NCBI GenBank assembly: GCA_001898645.1
Contig: MKUQ01000020.1
Span: 47,548-111,547, forward strand
DNA: 64,000 bases
Direction: 5' to 3'
Origin: Burkholderiales bacterium 70-64
GTDB lineage: Bacteria > Pseudomonadota > Gammaproteobacteria > Burkholderiales > Burkholderiaceae_E
Shown one piece after another: positions 37,340 through 45,927 of the stretch. Each line of letters starts with the position of its first letter. Positions within the stretch are counted from its first letter, which is position 1. Both the position numbers and the translations under genes were made by a program. The notes under the pieces were generated by a model. The model made no database searches and had not been told where the DNA came from. It was given only the letters and a program-made list of their open reading frames with translations.

Positions 37340-38382
37340 ACACCACCGCCGCCACTGGCGCGGCCCGGCCGCCGGCGCCCGAGACGCGCACGGGCGTGCC
37401 GCGCGTGCCGCTCGCCGAGCGGCTGCCGCTGCTGCTGGTGCCCGTGCTGGCGCTGGCGACGCTGCCGCTGGTCGGCAGCCTGCCGACCTGGGCCACGCTG
37501 ACGGTGGCGGGCCTGGCGATGGGCATGATCATCTTCATCATCGCCTCGGGCCTGACGCTGGTCTTCGGCCTGATGGACGTGCTCAACTTCGGCCACGGCG
37601 TGTTCATCGCCCTGGGCGCCTTCGTCGCGGTGTCGGTGCTCGCGCCGCTGGGCGGGCTGACCGAGGCCGACTCGATGGCGCTCAACCTGGTGGCGGTGGG
37701 CGCGGCGATGCTGGTCGCGATGGCCGTGGCCGCGGCCGTCGGCCTGGTCTTCGAGCGGCTGATCGTGCGCCCGGTCTATGGCCAGCACCTCAAGCAGATC
37801 CTCATCACGATGGGCGGCATGATCATCGGCGAGGAGCTGATCAAGGTCATCTGGGGTCCGCAGCAGATCCCGCTGCCGCTGCCGCAGGCCCTGCGCGGCT
37901 CCTACTTCGTGGGGGACGCGGCGATCGAGAAGTACCGCCTGATCGCCGTGGTGGTGGGCCTGGCGGTGTTCCTCGCCATGCTGTGGGTGTTCAACCGCAC
38001 CAAGATCGGCCTGCTGATCCGCGCCGGCGTGCAGGACCGCGAGATGGTGGAGAGCCTGGGCTACCGCATCCGGCGGCTGTTCGTCGGCGTGTTCGTCGCC
38101 GGTTCGGCGCTGGCCGGCCTGGGCGGCGTGATGTGGGGCCTGTACCAGCAGAACGTCGTGCCGCAGATGGGCGCGCAGGTCAACATCCTGATCTTCATCG
38201 TCATCATCATCGGCGGGCTCGGCTCGACCGCGGGCTGCTTCATCGGCGCCCTGCTGGTCGGGCTGATGGCGAACTACACCGGCTTCCTCGCGCCGAAAGT
38301 GGCGCTGTTCTCCAACATCCTGCTGATGGTGGCGATCCTGATGTGGCGCCCGCAGGGGCTGTTCCCGGTGGCCCGGCGATGA
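37336..38382 (+). CDS. livH: Branched-chain-type ABC transporter permease (LivH-like)
   Basis: A 348-residue inner-membrane permease with about eight helices. The LivH hallmark is ASGLTLVFGLMDVLNFGHGVFIALGAF near residues 67-93. The coupling helix region is EKYRLIAVVVG... then GVQDREMVESLGYRIRRLFV. The C-terminus has IIIGGLGSTAGCFIGALLVGL. It overlaps livF and livM by 4 bp each. Confidence 0.92.
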   Translation: MNTTAATGAARPPAPETRTGVPRVPLAERLPLLLVPVLALATLPLVGSLPTWATLTVAGLAMGMIIFIIASGLTLVFGLMDVLNFGHGVFIALGAFVAVSVLAPLGGLTEADSMALNLVAVGAAMLVAMAVAAAVGLVFERLIVRPVYGQHLKQILITMGGMIIGEELIKVIWGPQQIPLPLPQALRGSYFVGDAAIEKYRLIAVVVGLAVFLAMLWVFNRTKIGLLIRAGVQDREMVESLGYRIRRLFVGVFVAGSALAGLGGVMWGLYQQNVVPQMGAQVNILIFIVIIIGGLGSTAGCFIGALLVGLMANYTGFLAPKVALFSNILLMVAILMWRPQGLFPVARR

Positions 38383-39455
38383 TGCGCAGCCTGCTGTCGG
38401 CCGATTACCCGCGCAGCCGCGTGGTGGCGGCCCTGCTCGTGCTCATCGTGGTGGCGCTGGCACTGGTGCCGTTCGCCTTCCCGGGCGCCAGGTCGCTGTC
38501 GGTGGCCGCCAAGGTGCTGGTGTTCATCCTGCTGGTGGCCAGCTACGACCTGCTGCTCGGCTACACCGGCATCGTCTCGTTCGCACACACCATGTTCTTC
38601 GGCATCGGGGCCTACGGCGTGGCGATCGCCAGCACCCGCATGGGGCCGGGCTGGGACGCCGTCGCGCTGGGGCTGGCCGGTGCGCTGCTGGTCTCGGCGC
38701 TGCTGGCGCTGGCCATCGGGCTGTTCAGCCTGCGCGTGAAGGCGATCTTCTTCGCCATGATCACGCTCGCGGTGGCGGCGGCGTTCCAGACCCTGGCTTC
38801 GCAGCTCTCGGATTTCACCGGCGGCGAGGACGGCCTGAGCTTCAAGGTGCCGGAAGTCCTGCAGCCCTCGTTCGAGCTGCTGGAGGACGGCCTGTTCGGC
38901 GTCTCGATCGACGGGCGCCTGCTCAGCTACTACCTGCTGTTCTTCGTGGTGCTGGCGCTGTTCCTGGCGCTGCTGCGCATCGTCAACTCGCCGTTCGGGC
39001 GCGTGCTGCAGGCGATCCGCGAGAACGACTTCCGCGCCGAGGCGCTGGGCTATCGTACGGTGGTGTTCCGCACGCTGTCGAGCGTGCTGGCCGCCCTGTT
39101 CGCGACGGTGGCCGGCGCCCTGCTGGCGATCTGGCTGCGCTACAACGGGCCCGACACCTCGCTGTCGTTCGAGATCATGATCGACACGCTGCTCATCGTG
39201 GTCATCGGCGGCATGGGCACGATGTACGGCGCGGTGATCGGCAGCGCCTTCTTCGTGCTGGCGCAGAGCTATCTGCAGGACCTGATGCGCTGGATCTCCG
39301 AGGGCTTCGCCGCGCTGCCGCTGGCGGCCGCCCTGTTCTCGCCCGATCGCTGGCTGCTGTGGCTCGGCGTGCTGTTCGTGCTCTCGGTGTACTACTTCCC
39401 GAGCGGCGTGGTCGGCCGGCTGCGCGCGCGCGCGCTGGCGCGGGGGCTGCGGTGA
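38379..39455 (+). CDS. livM: Branched-chain-type ABC transporter permease (LivM-like)
   Basis: A 358-residue permease with about nine helices. LivM hallmark SYDLLLGYTGIVSFAHTMFFGIGAYG lies near residues 54-79; the coupling segment is AIRENDFRAEALGYRTVVFR and the end has VVIGGMGTMYGAVIGS. It overlaps the upstream and downstream genes by 4 bp (ATGA, GTGA). It forms the membrane channel with LivH. Confidence 0.92.
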   Translation: MMRSLLSADYPRSRVVAALLVLIVVALALVPFAFPGARSLSVAAKVLVFILLVASYDLLLGYTGIVSFAHTMFFGIGAYGVAIASTRMGPGWDAVALGLAGALLVSALLALAIGLFSLRVKAIFFAMITLAVAAAFQTLASQLSDFTGGEDGLSFKVPEVLQPSFELLEDGLFGVSIDGRLLSYYLLFFVVLALFLALLRIVNSPFGRVLQAIRENDFRAEALGYRTVVFRTLSSVLAALFATVAGALLAIWLRYNGPDTSLSFEIMIDTLLIVVIGGMGTMYGAVIGSAFFVLAQSYLQDLMRWISEGFAALPLAAALFSPDRWLLWLGVLFVLSVYYFPSGVVGRLRARALARGLR

Positions 39456-40264
39456 GCGCGCGCCTGCCGCAGGTGAAGGTGGCGCATGCCGGCGCCGTCG
39501 CCACGCTCACCCTGGCGCGCCCGGCGATGCACAACGCGCTGGTGCCCGACCTGCTGCTCGACCTGTGCGTGGCGCTCGAGGAGATCGCGCGCCGTACCGA
39601 GACGCGCGCGGTGATCCTGGCCGCCGAGGGCGAGGCCTTCTCCATCGGCGGCGACATGCGCCGCTTCGCCCGCGAGATGAGCGGCCCGGCGCTGGAGACC
39701 TATGCGGCGGAGCTGGTAGGCCTGCTGAACCAGGCCATCCTGTCGCTGCTGCGGCTGCCGCAGCCGGTGGTCGCCGCGGTGCACGGCATCGTCACCGGCG
39801 GCTCGATCGGCCTGGTGCTGGCCAGCGACGTGGTGGTGGCCGCCGACGACAGCGCCTTCAAGGCGCACTATGCGAGCGCCGGCTTCACCCCCGATGGCGG
39901 CTGGACCGCGCTCATGCCGGCGACGATCGGGCGGCGTCGTGCCGCAGCGTGCGTGCTGCTCAACCGCACCCTGCCGGCGGACGAGGCGTTGGCCTGTGGC
40001 CTGGTGACCCAGCTGGTCGCCAGGGACCGGGTCGCCGCTGCCGCACGCGAGGCGGCGCTGCGCGTGGCTGCCGCGCCGCCGGCGACGATGCGCGAGGGCA
40101 AGCGACTGCTGGCGGGCGATCTCGACGGCGTCGAGCGTGCGCTCGAAGCGGAGCGCCAGCGCTTCGTGGCGTCGATCGGCAGCGCCGAGGCGCGCGACGG
40201 CGTGGCGCGCTTCCTGCGCGATTTCTCCGCTTATCCCGACGAGGGGGCGGCCGGCCGCGCCTAG
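39452..40264 (+). CDS. Enoyl-CoA hydratase/isomerase family protein
   Basis: A 270-residue crotonase-fold enzyme with a GTG start overlapping the livM stop. The CoA-binding and oxyanion parts are recognisable: EGEAFSIGGDMRRFA (about 59-73) and PQPVVAAVHGIVTGGSIGLVLASDVVVAADDSAF (about 106-139). The first catalytic glutamate of classical hydratases (in the A-L-G-G-G-x-E segment) is replaced here (TGGSIGLVLASD), so an isomerase or another reaction is possible. Its place between transporter and acyl-CoA synthetase indicates a catabolic CoA pathway. Confidence 0.85.
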   Translation: MSARLPQVKVAHAGAVATLTLARPAMHNALVPDLLLDLCVALEEIARRTETRAVILAAEGEAFSIGGDMRRFAREMSGPALETYAAELVGLLNQAILSLLRLPQPVVAAVHGIVTGGSIGLVLASDVVVAADDSAFKAHYASAGFTPDGGWTALMPATIGRRRAAACVLLNRTLPADEALACGLVTQLVARDRVAAAAREAALRVAAAPPATMREGKRLLAGDLDGVERALEAERQRFVASIGSAEARDGVARFLRDFSAYPDEGAAGRA

Positions 40265-40272
40265 AAGCCGCC

Positions 40273-41922
40273 ATGTACGTCGTCGACTGGCTGCACAAGC
40301 AGGCCCTGCGTCATCCCGACAAGCCGGCGCTGGTCGACAGCGTGAGCGGTCGTGCGCGCAGCTTTCGTGAGGTGGACGAGCGTGCCAGCCGGTTCGCCGA
40401 GCTCGTGCGCGATCGCTGGCGGCTCGCGCCGGGCGCGCGCGTCGCGGTGCTGGCCGGCAACTCCACCGACTACCTCGAGATGCTGTACGGCTGTGCCAAG
40501 GCCGGCGTGGTGATGGCGTGCCTGAACTGGCGCCTGCCCGCCGCCGAGCTGGCGCCCATCGTCGAGGATGCGCAGCCGGGCGCCTTCGTGTGCGGCGAGG
40601 AGTACACCGCGGTGGCCGGCGCAGTGCTCGCGGGGCGTGCGCCGCTGCCGGGGCTGGTGGTGCGCGGCGTGGCCGGTGCCGCCGGCGCAGAGAGCGGCGC
40701 GCCGTCGCTCGCGCCTGGGAGCGCAGCCGCTGCGGCCATGGCCGTACGCGAGGGCGGCGCGCACGCGCCCGGGGGCGGTCCCGACGGTGCCTGGCCCGAC
40801 TACGAGTCGGCGCTCGCCGCCTCGAGCGGGCGCGTCGTCGAGATGCCGTGCCCGACCATGGAGGCGCCCTGGTACCTGCTCTACACCTCGGGCACCACCG
40901 GCAGGCCCAAGGGCGTGATCCAGACCTACGGCATGGCGTTCTTCAACGCGGTGCACGCGATGCTGGCCACCAGGCTCTCGGGCGACGATGTGCTGCTGGC
41001 GGCGCTGCCCTTCTTCCATACCGGCGGGTTGAACCTCTACGCGAATCCCATCCTCTTCGCCGGCGGTACCGTAGTGGTGATGCGCCAGTTCGATGCCGGC
41101 GAGGCGCTGCGCTGGCTCTGCACCGGGATCACCCAGTTCGTGGGCGTGCCGACGCAGTACCTGCTCATCGCCCAGCATCCCGGCTTCGCGGCGTCGCGCT
41201 TCGCGAAGATGCGCCACTGGTCGGCCGGTGGCTCGCCGATGCCGCGGGCGCTGCTCGAGACCTGGGCAGCCAAGGGCGTGACGATCTGCTTCGGCTTCGG
41301 CATGACCGAGACCGGCCCGACCGTGTTCCTCCCCGACGAAGCCGCCGCGCGCGCCAAGCCGGGCAGCGTCGGCAAGCCGGTGGGCACCATGCTCACCCGC
41401 GTCGTCGACGCGCAGGGGCGCGACTGCGCGGCCCACCAGCGCGGCGAGCTGCTGGTGAAGGGGCCGGGCGTCACGCCGGGCTACTGGAACAATGCCGAAG
41501 CCACGCGCGCGGCCCTCCGCGACGGCTGGCTGCACACCGGCGACGTGGCGTACTTCGACGACGACGGCGATTACTGGATCGTCGACCGGCTCAAGGACAT
41601 GTTCATCTCGGGCGGCGAGAACGTCTACCCGGCCGAGATCGAGAACCTGCTCTACCAGATGCCGCAGGTGGCCGAGGCGGCGGTGATCGGCGTGCGCGAT
41701 GCGAAATGGGGCGAGGTGGGGCTGGCCGCGATCGTGCTGCGCTCCGGCGCCGTACTCGATGCAGTACAGGTGCGGGCCTTCTGCCGCGAGCGCCTGGCCG
41801 GCTACAAGGTGCCCAGGCACGTGCGCTTCGTCGCCGCGCTGCCGCGCACGCCCGCGGGCAAGGTCGAGAAGCCGTCGCTGCGGCAGCGATTCGATTCCGC
41901 GCTGCCCGGAGAAGATTCGTGA
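40273..41922 (+). CDS. AMP-dependent acyl-CoA synthetase
   Basis: A 549-residue adenylate-forming ligase. The P-loop-like motif YTSGTTGRPKGV lies near residues 207-218, A5 GFGMTETGP near 341-349, A7 LHTGDVAYFDDDG, A8 DRLKDMFISGGENVYPAEIE and A10 PRTPAGKVEK. A low-complexity insertion (about 137-175) sits in the N-domain. It joins CoA to a carboxylic acid through an acyl-AMP. Substrate is unknown; given the transporter, an imported aromatic, cyclic or branched acid is likely. Confidence 0.92.
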   Translation: MYVVDWLHKQALRHPDKPALVDSVSGRARSFREVDERASRFAELVRDRWRLAPGARVAVLAGNSTDYLEMLYGCAKAGVVMACLNWRLPAAELAPIVEDAQPGAFVCGEEYTAVAGAVLAGRAPLPGLVVRGVAGAAGAESGAPSLAPGSAAAAAMAVREGGAHAPGGGPDGAWPDYESALAASSGRVVEMPCPTMEAPWYLLYTSGTTGRPKGVIQTYGMAFFNAVHAMLATRLSGDDVLLAALPFFHTGGLNLYANPILFAGGTVVVMRQFDAGEALRWLCTGITQFVGVPTQYLLIAQHPGFAASRFAKMRHWSAGGSPMPRALLETWAAKGVTICFGFGMTETGPTVFLPDEAAARAKPGSVGKPVGTMLTRVVDAQGRDCAAHQRGELLVKGPGVTPGYWNNAEATRAALRDGWLHTGDVAYFDDDGDYWIVDRLKDMFISGGENVYPAEIENLLYQMPQVAEAAVIGVRDAKWGEVGLAAIVLRSGAVLDAVQVRAFCRERLAGYKVPRHVRFVAALPRTPAGKVEKPSLRQRFDSALPGEDS

Positions 41923-41990
41923 AGCGTGTGCTCTCGCAGTCCGATTTCGATCGCTTCGCCGCGCGTTCCCCTGCCATCGCCCGCCATCGA

Positions 41991-42782
41991 ATGATCGCCG
42001 TGTCCGTCACCGCGCCTTCTGCCGAGCCTTTCGAGTTGCCTGCCGCTGTCGCGACTGCCCTCGCGCGACCGTTCCGGCGCATCGTCGTGTTCAGCGGTGC
42101 CGGCATGTCAGCCGACAGCGGCATCCCGACCTTTCGTTCGGGCAACAACGGCCTGTGGAAGGAGTTCGATCCGCAGGACCTGGCGACACCGGAGGCGTGG
42201 CGGCGCGACAAGGAAACGGTCTGGGGCTGGTACGAGTGGCGGCGCGGCCTGGTCTCGAAGGCGCAGCCGAATCCCGGGCATGTGGCCGTGGCGCAGCTTC
42301 AGCGCGAGTTCGGCGCGAGCGTCGTCACGCAGAACGTCGACGACCTTCATGAGCGCGCCGGCGTCACCCGCGTCATTCACCTGCACGGCAGCCTGTTCGC
42401 GGCACGGTGCTTCGCATGTGATGAGCCTCACGAGCTGGGCATGCCGCAGGCAGAGGCTCACCGCCGACTGATGCCGCCCCGCTGCGCGAGATGCGACGAC
42501 CATGTCCGGCCGGGTGTCGTGTGGTTCGGCGAGTCGTTGCCGGAGGAGGCCGTGCGGCAGGCATCGACCCTGATGCGTCAGTGCGATCTGTTGCTCGTGG
42601 TCGGTACGTCGGGCGTCGTCCATCCCGCGGCGGGCATGGTGAACCTGGTGCCGCGGGGCGCGCCGGTCATCGAGATCAATCCGCAGGCGGGCCAGCGGTC
42701 GAGCCGGATCGACCACTCGCTGCAGACGACAGCAGCGATCGGACTGCCCGCCGTGCTGCGCCGGCTTCGAGCCCCGGCGTAG
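41991..42782 (+). CDS. cobB: NAD-dependent protein deacylase (sirtuin, CobB-like)
   Basis: A 263-residue sirtuin. The NAD site is FSGAGMSADSGIPTFR (34-49), QNVDDLHERAG (115-124) and the catalytic histidine H132 in HLHGSL; the zinc cysteines are C140/C143 and C165/C168. Y81 and R84 (YEWR) match the Y-x-x-R pair that marks desuccinylase/demalonylase activity in class III sirtuins. It lies 68 bp after the acyl-CoA synthetase gene, a neighbourhood that recalls control of acyl-CoA synthetases by lysine deacylation. The frame extends further upstream, but the ATG at 41991 gives the normal length. Confidence 0.92.
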   Translation: MIAVSVTAPSAEPFELPAAVATALARPFRRIVVFSGAGMSADSGIPTFRSGNNGLWKEFDPQDLATPEAWRRDKETVWGWYEWRRGLVSKAQPNPGHVAVAQLQREFGASVVTQNVDDLHERAGVTRVIHLHGSLFAARCFACDEPHELGMPQAEAHRRLMPPRCARCDDHVRPGVVWFGESLPEEAVRQASTLMRQCDLLLVVGTSGVVHPAAGMVNLVPRGAPVIEINPQAGQRSSRIDHSLQTTAAIGLPAVLRRLRAPA

Positions 42783-42823
42783 GCTGCCGTCGCTCTCGTC
42801 TGCCATCGACCGGACAGCCGCCG

Positions 42824-42829
42824 TAGAAT
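42824..42829 (+). promoter_or_regulatory. -10 box upstream of the amidase gene
   Basis: TAGAAT, 31 bp before the ATG at 42861. One of several identical hexamers before start codons in this window; no good -35 box. Confidence 0.4.
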
Positions 42830-42860
42830 GCCCTGATCGTCCCGAGACCCAGAGCGCATC

Positions 42861-44363
42861 ATGGGCAGAATTTCGCGGACTTTCGGCGTGCCGCTGCTGG
42901 CCATCGTTCCCCTGGCCGCCGTGGCGCAGGCACCCGACCTCGACACGCTCGGCGCCCACGATGCCGCCAGGGCGATCTGCGACGGGCGCTTCACCAGCGA
43001 GGCTCTGATGAGGGCCTACCTCGAACGGGCGCGGGCACGCCCGGAGCTGAACGCGTTCATCACGCTGGACGAAGACCGCGCGATCCGCCTTGCGCGCGCC
43101 TCGGATGCCGCGCGCAAGGCGCGCGGCCGCTGCCTGCCGCTCGACGGCGTCCCGATCGTGGTGAAGGACAACATCCACGTCGCCGGACTGCCCAATACCG
43201 CCGGCACGCCGGCGCTGAAGGACTTCCGCCCGGCCAGCGACGCGCCGGTGGTGCGCAAGCTGCGCCAGGCGGGGGCGATCGTGCTCGGCAAGACCAACAT
43301 GCACGAGCTCGCCTTCGGGATCAGCGGCTACAACACGGCGTTCAAGACCGGCGCCGAACCGGGCGTGCGCAACGCCTACGATGCCTCGCGCATCGCGGGC
43401 GGCTCCTCCTCGGGCACCGGCGCGGCCATCGGGGCGCGCCTGGCGCCGGCTGGCCTGGGCAGCGACACCGGCGGCTCGGTGCGCATCCCGTGCGCGCTCA
43501 ACGGCTGCGCGGCGCTGCGCCCGACCGTCGGGCGCTATTCGCAGGCGGGCATCACGCCGATCTCGCACACGCGCGACACCGCCGGGCCGATGGCGCTGGC
43601 GATGGCCGACATCGAGCTGATGGACCGGCTGATCGCGGGCGGCGCGCCCGCGCATGCCGCCGACCTGCGCACCGTGCGGCTGGGCGTGGCCCGGCCGTTC
43701 TACGCCAATCTCGACGACGACACGCGCGCGGTGATGGACGACGCCGCGCAGAAGATGAAGGCCGCCGGCGTCACCCTGGTCGAGGTCGAGATGCCGCGGC
43801 TGATGGAGCTTGCCGGCGCGGTCGGGTTTCCGCTGGCGCTCTACGAGGCCCACGACGACGTCGGCGCCTACCTGAAGAAGTACCGCACCGGCGTCACCCT
43901 CGAGCAGCTGGCTGCCGCCATCGCCAGCCCCGACGTCAAGGGCACTTACCAGGGCCTGGTGCTGCCGCGCAAGCTGCCCGGGCCGAACGGCACCGTGGTC
44001 GATGCCCGGCCCGCCTACGAGGCGGCGATCCGCGAGGGGCGGCCGGCCCTGCGCAAGCTCTATGCCGATACCTTCGCCAAGCATAGGCTCGATGCGCTGG
44101 TGTTCCCCACCGTCACCCGCGTGGCGATCGCCTCCAACCCCGAATCGAGCAGCATCGAGAACTTCATCGCCTACATCCAGAACAGCGATCCCGGCAGCGA
44201 CGCGGGCCTTCCCGGGCTGACCTTGCCGGTGGCGCTCGGCGCCGCCAGCCGCCTGCCGGTCGGCCTGGAGATCGACGGGCCGGTGGGCAGCGACCGCCGG
44301 CTGATCTCGATCGGCATGGCGCTCGAGCGCGTGTTCGGACGGCTGCCGCCGCCTGCGCGCTGA
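42861..44363 (+). CDS. Amidase (amidase-signature family), exported
   Basis: A 500-residue protein with a probable signal peptide (about 1-23, ending AVAQA). The Ser-cisSer-Lys triad is K102 (IVVKDN), S183 (GGSSSGTG) and S206 ([10 protein letters not shown]). It hydrolyses amide bonds of small substrates, here probably in the periplasm, in contrast to cytosolic GatA-like amidases. A LIM of similar proteins is annotated as indoleacetamide or aryl amidases, but nothing here sets the substrate. The gene is monocistronic or co-transcribed with the dioxygenase 14 bp downstream. Confidence 0.88.
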   Translation: MGRISRTFGVPLLAIVPLAAVAQAPDLDTLGAHDAARAICDGRFTSEALMRAYLERARARPELNAFITLDEDRAIRLARASDAARKARGRCLPLDGVPIVVKDNIHVAGLPNTAGTPALKDFRPASDAPVVRKLRQAGAIVLGKTNMHELAFGISGYNTAFKTGAEPGVRNAYDASRIAGGSSSGTGAAIGARLAPAGLGSDTGGSVRIPCALNGCAALRPTVGRYSQAGITPISHTRDTAGPMALAMADIELMDRLIAGGAPAHAADLRTVRLGVARPFYANLDDDTRAVMDDAAQKMKAAGVTLVEVEMPRLMELAGAVGFPLALYEAHDDVGAYLKKYRTGVTLEQLAAAIASPDVKGTYQGLVLPRKLPGPNGTVVDARPAYEAAIREGRPALRKLYADTFAKHRLDALVFPTVTRVAIASNPESSSIENFIAYIQNSDPGSDAGLPGLTLPVALGAASRLPVGLEIDGPVGSDRRLISIGMALERVFGRLPPPAR

Positions 44364-44377
44364 GCGCCCGGCCGGCC

Positions 44378-45175
44378 ATGGCCAACGTCTCCCCCGCGAG
44401 CCGCCAGCCGGCCGTCTTCTACGGGCACGGCAGCCCGATGAACGCGCTCGAATCCAACCGGCACACGCAGGCCTGGCGGGCGAGCGGCGAGGCGGGCGCG
44501 CCCGCGCGGGCAGTGCTGGCGATCTCGGCGCACTGGTACGTCGACGAGCTGGCGGTGACCGCGATGGCGCAGCCGCGCACGATCCACGACTTCGGCGGTT
44601 TTCCGCCGGCGCTGTTCGCGGTCCGCTATCCGGCGCCCGGCGACCCGGCGCTCGCTGCGCGCGTGCGCGAGCTGCTCGCGCCGATGCCGGTGCGGCTCGA
44701 TCACGACTGGGGGCTGGATCACGGCATCTGGTCGGTGCTGGCGCACGTCTACCCCCAGGCCGACGTGCCGGTGGTGCAGCTGAGCCTCGATGCGCGGCAA
44801 GGGCCGGCGTTCCACCACGAGCTGGGCCGGCGGCTGGCGGTGCTGCGCGACGAGGGAGTGCGCATCGTCGGCAGCGGCAACGCGGTGCACCACCTCGGGC
44901 GCCTGTCGTGGCGCCCCGATGCGCGGCCGCATGAGTGGGCGCTCGCCTTCGAGGCCGGCGTGCGCGACTGCGTGCTGCGCGGCGACGACGCGCCGCTCAT
45001 CGACTACGAGCGCTTCGGCGAGGCGGCGCGGCTGTCGGTGCCCACGCCCGATCACTACCTGCCGATGCTGGCGGTGCTGGGCGCGCGCCTGCCCGGCGAT
45101 CGCGCGCGCGTGCTCACCGAGGGCATCGAGCTGGGCTCGATCGGCATGTTGTCGTTCGCGCTCGAGCCTACTTGA
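44378..45175 (+). CDS. ygiD: Class III extradiol ring-cleavage dioxygenase (4,5-DOPA dioxygenase-like)
   Basis: A 265-residue member of the LigB superfamily, YgiD type. The metal ligands are H17 (YGHGSPMNAL), H52 (ISAHWY) and the later H in GSGNAVHHLGRL; WGLDHGIWSVL is also characteristic. YgiD-like enzymes open catechol rings (DOPA, caffeate) using a zinc or iron centre. It ends 8 bp inside the convergent cytochrome gene. The position after an amidase suggests aromatic amide degradation, but this is weak. Confidence 0.92.
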   Translation: MANVSPASRQPAVFYGHGSPMNALESNRHTQAWRASGEAGAPARAVLAISAHWYVDELAVTAMAQPRTIHDFGGFPPALFAVRYPAPGDPALAARVRELLAPMPVRLDHDWGLDHGIWSVLAHVYPQADVPVVQLSLDARQGPAFHHELGRRLAVLRDEGVRIVGSGNAVHHLGRLSWRPDARPHEWALAFEAGVRDCVLRGDDAPLIDYERFGEAARLSVPTPDHYLPMLAVLGARLPGDRARVLTEGIELGSIGMLSFALEPT

Positions 45176-45812
45176 CCGCCGCCGCCATGTATTCGACGGC
45201 CGCGTGCATCTGGTCGTCGCTGAGCGAGGCGTTGCCGCCGCGCGGTGGCATCGCCTTGATGCCGTTGATGGCATTCTTCACCATCGTATCGATGCCGGTC
45301 TGCAGGAACGGCGCCCAATCGGCCTTGTTGCCGTACTTGGGTGCGCCGGCCACGCCGCTCGCGTGGCACACGTGGCAGGTGGAGTCGTAGACCTTCTTGC
45401 CTTCTGCGAGCGCGTTCCCGCCGGCTGCCGGGGCCGCGGCTTTCTGCTCCGCCTTGGCCGGGGCAGCCGCAGCGGCGGCCGCTGCCGGGGCGGCCGCTGC
45501 CGCGGGGGCTGCTGCCGCCGGCGCCGCTGCTGCTGGCGCCGATGCCGCGGCGGCCTGGGCCGGCGCGGGTTTGGCCGCCTCGGCCTGTGCGGCCGGCGCG
45601 CCCGCCTCGGCGAGCTCGAACCCGGCCACCGGCTTGATGCGCGCTTCGATCGCCTCGGGGGTCATCGCGTCGGCGCCGGCAGCGTGCCGGGTGCCGAAGT
45701 TGACGTAGTTGACCAGCAGGGTGATGACGGTGATCGGCACCACGAAGGCGAGGATCACCACGATGACCAGCTGTCGTGGCGTCTTGATGAAGGAGTGGGA
45801 TTCTTCGCTCAT
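45168..45812 (-). CDS. Membrane-anchored cytochrome c5-like protein
   Basis: A 214-residue protein with one N-terminal transmembrane helix (about 15-35), a flexible Ala/Pro/Lys-rich linker (about 70-132) and a C-terminal monoheme domain. Heme attachment is CHVCH (C146, C149, H150) and the methionine ligand is M188 in KAMPPRGG, as in cytochrome c5 and NapC-independent electron carriers. The linker is nearly pure alanine for more than 30 residues. The start has GGCGGGGCGAG upstream. It presumably carries electrons to a terminal oxidase or a periplasmic reductase. Confidence 0.9.
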   Translation of the reverse strand: MSEESHSFIKTPRQLVIVVILAFVVPITVITLLVNYVNFGTRHAAGADAMTPEAIEARIKPVAGFELAEAGAPAAQAEAAKPAPAQAAAASAPAAAAPAAAAPAAAAAPAAAAAAAAPAKAEQKAAAPAAGGNALAEGKKVYDSTCHVCHASGVAGAPKYGNKADWAPFLQTGIDTMVKNAINGIKAMPPRGGNASLSDDQMHAAVEYMAAAVK

Positions 45813-45844
45813 GCTCGCCCCGCCGGAAGTGGTCAAAGTCGGAA

Positions 45845-45850
45845 ATTATA
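45845..45850 (-). promoter_or_regulatory. Consensus -10 box of the cytochrome c5 gene
   Basis: Read on the minus strand this is TATAAT, a perfect -10 hexamer, 32 bp before the start codon. The -35 position holds TGAACG (3 of 6). Confidence 0.5.
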
Positions 45851-45862
45851 GCCGCTCGTTGA

Positions 45863-45887
45863 CAGCCCGTTCAGCCTCGATTCAGCC
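45863..45887. promoter_or_regulatory. Repeated CAGCC motifs upstream of the metal efflux operon
   Basis: CAGCC occurs at 45863, 45872 and 45883; the last two share TTCAGCC and are 11 bp apart, one helical turn. Helically phased TTCAG-type repeats are used by OmpR-family metal response regulators upstream of RND efflux operons. Candidate operator; no response regulator gene is in the window. Confidence 0.3.
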
Positions 45888-45927
45888 GCGCCGCGCGACA
45901 ATGCGTGCTGCTTCCAGGATGATTTCG

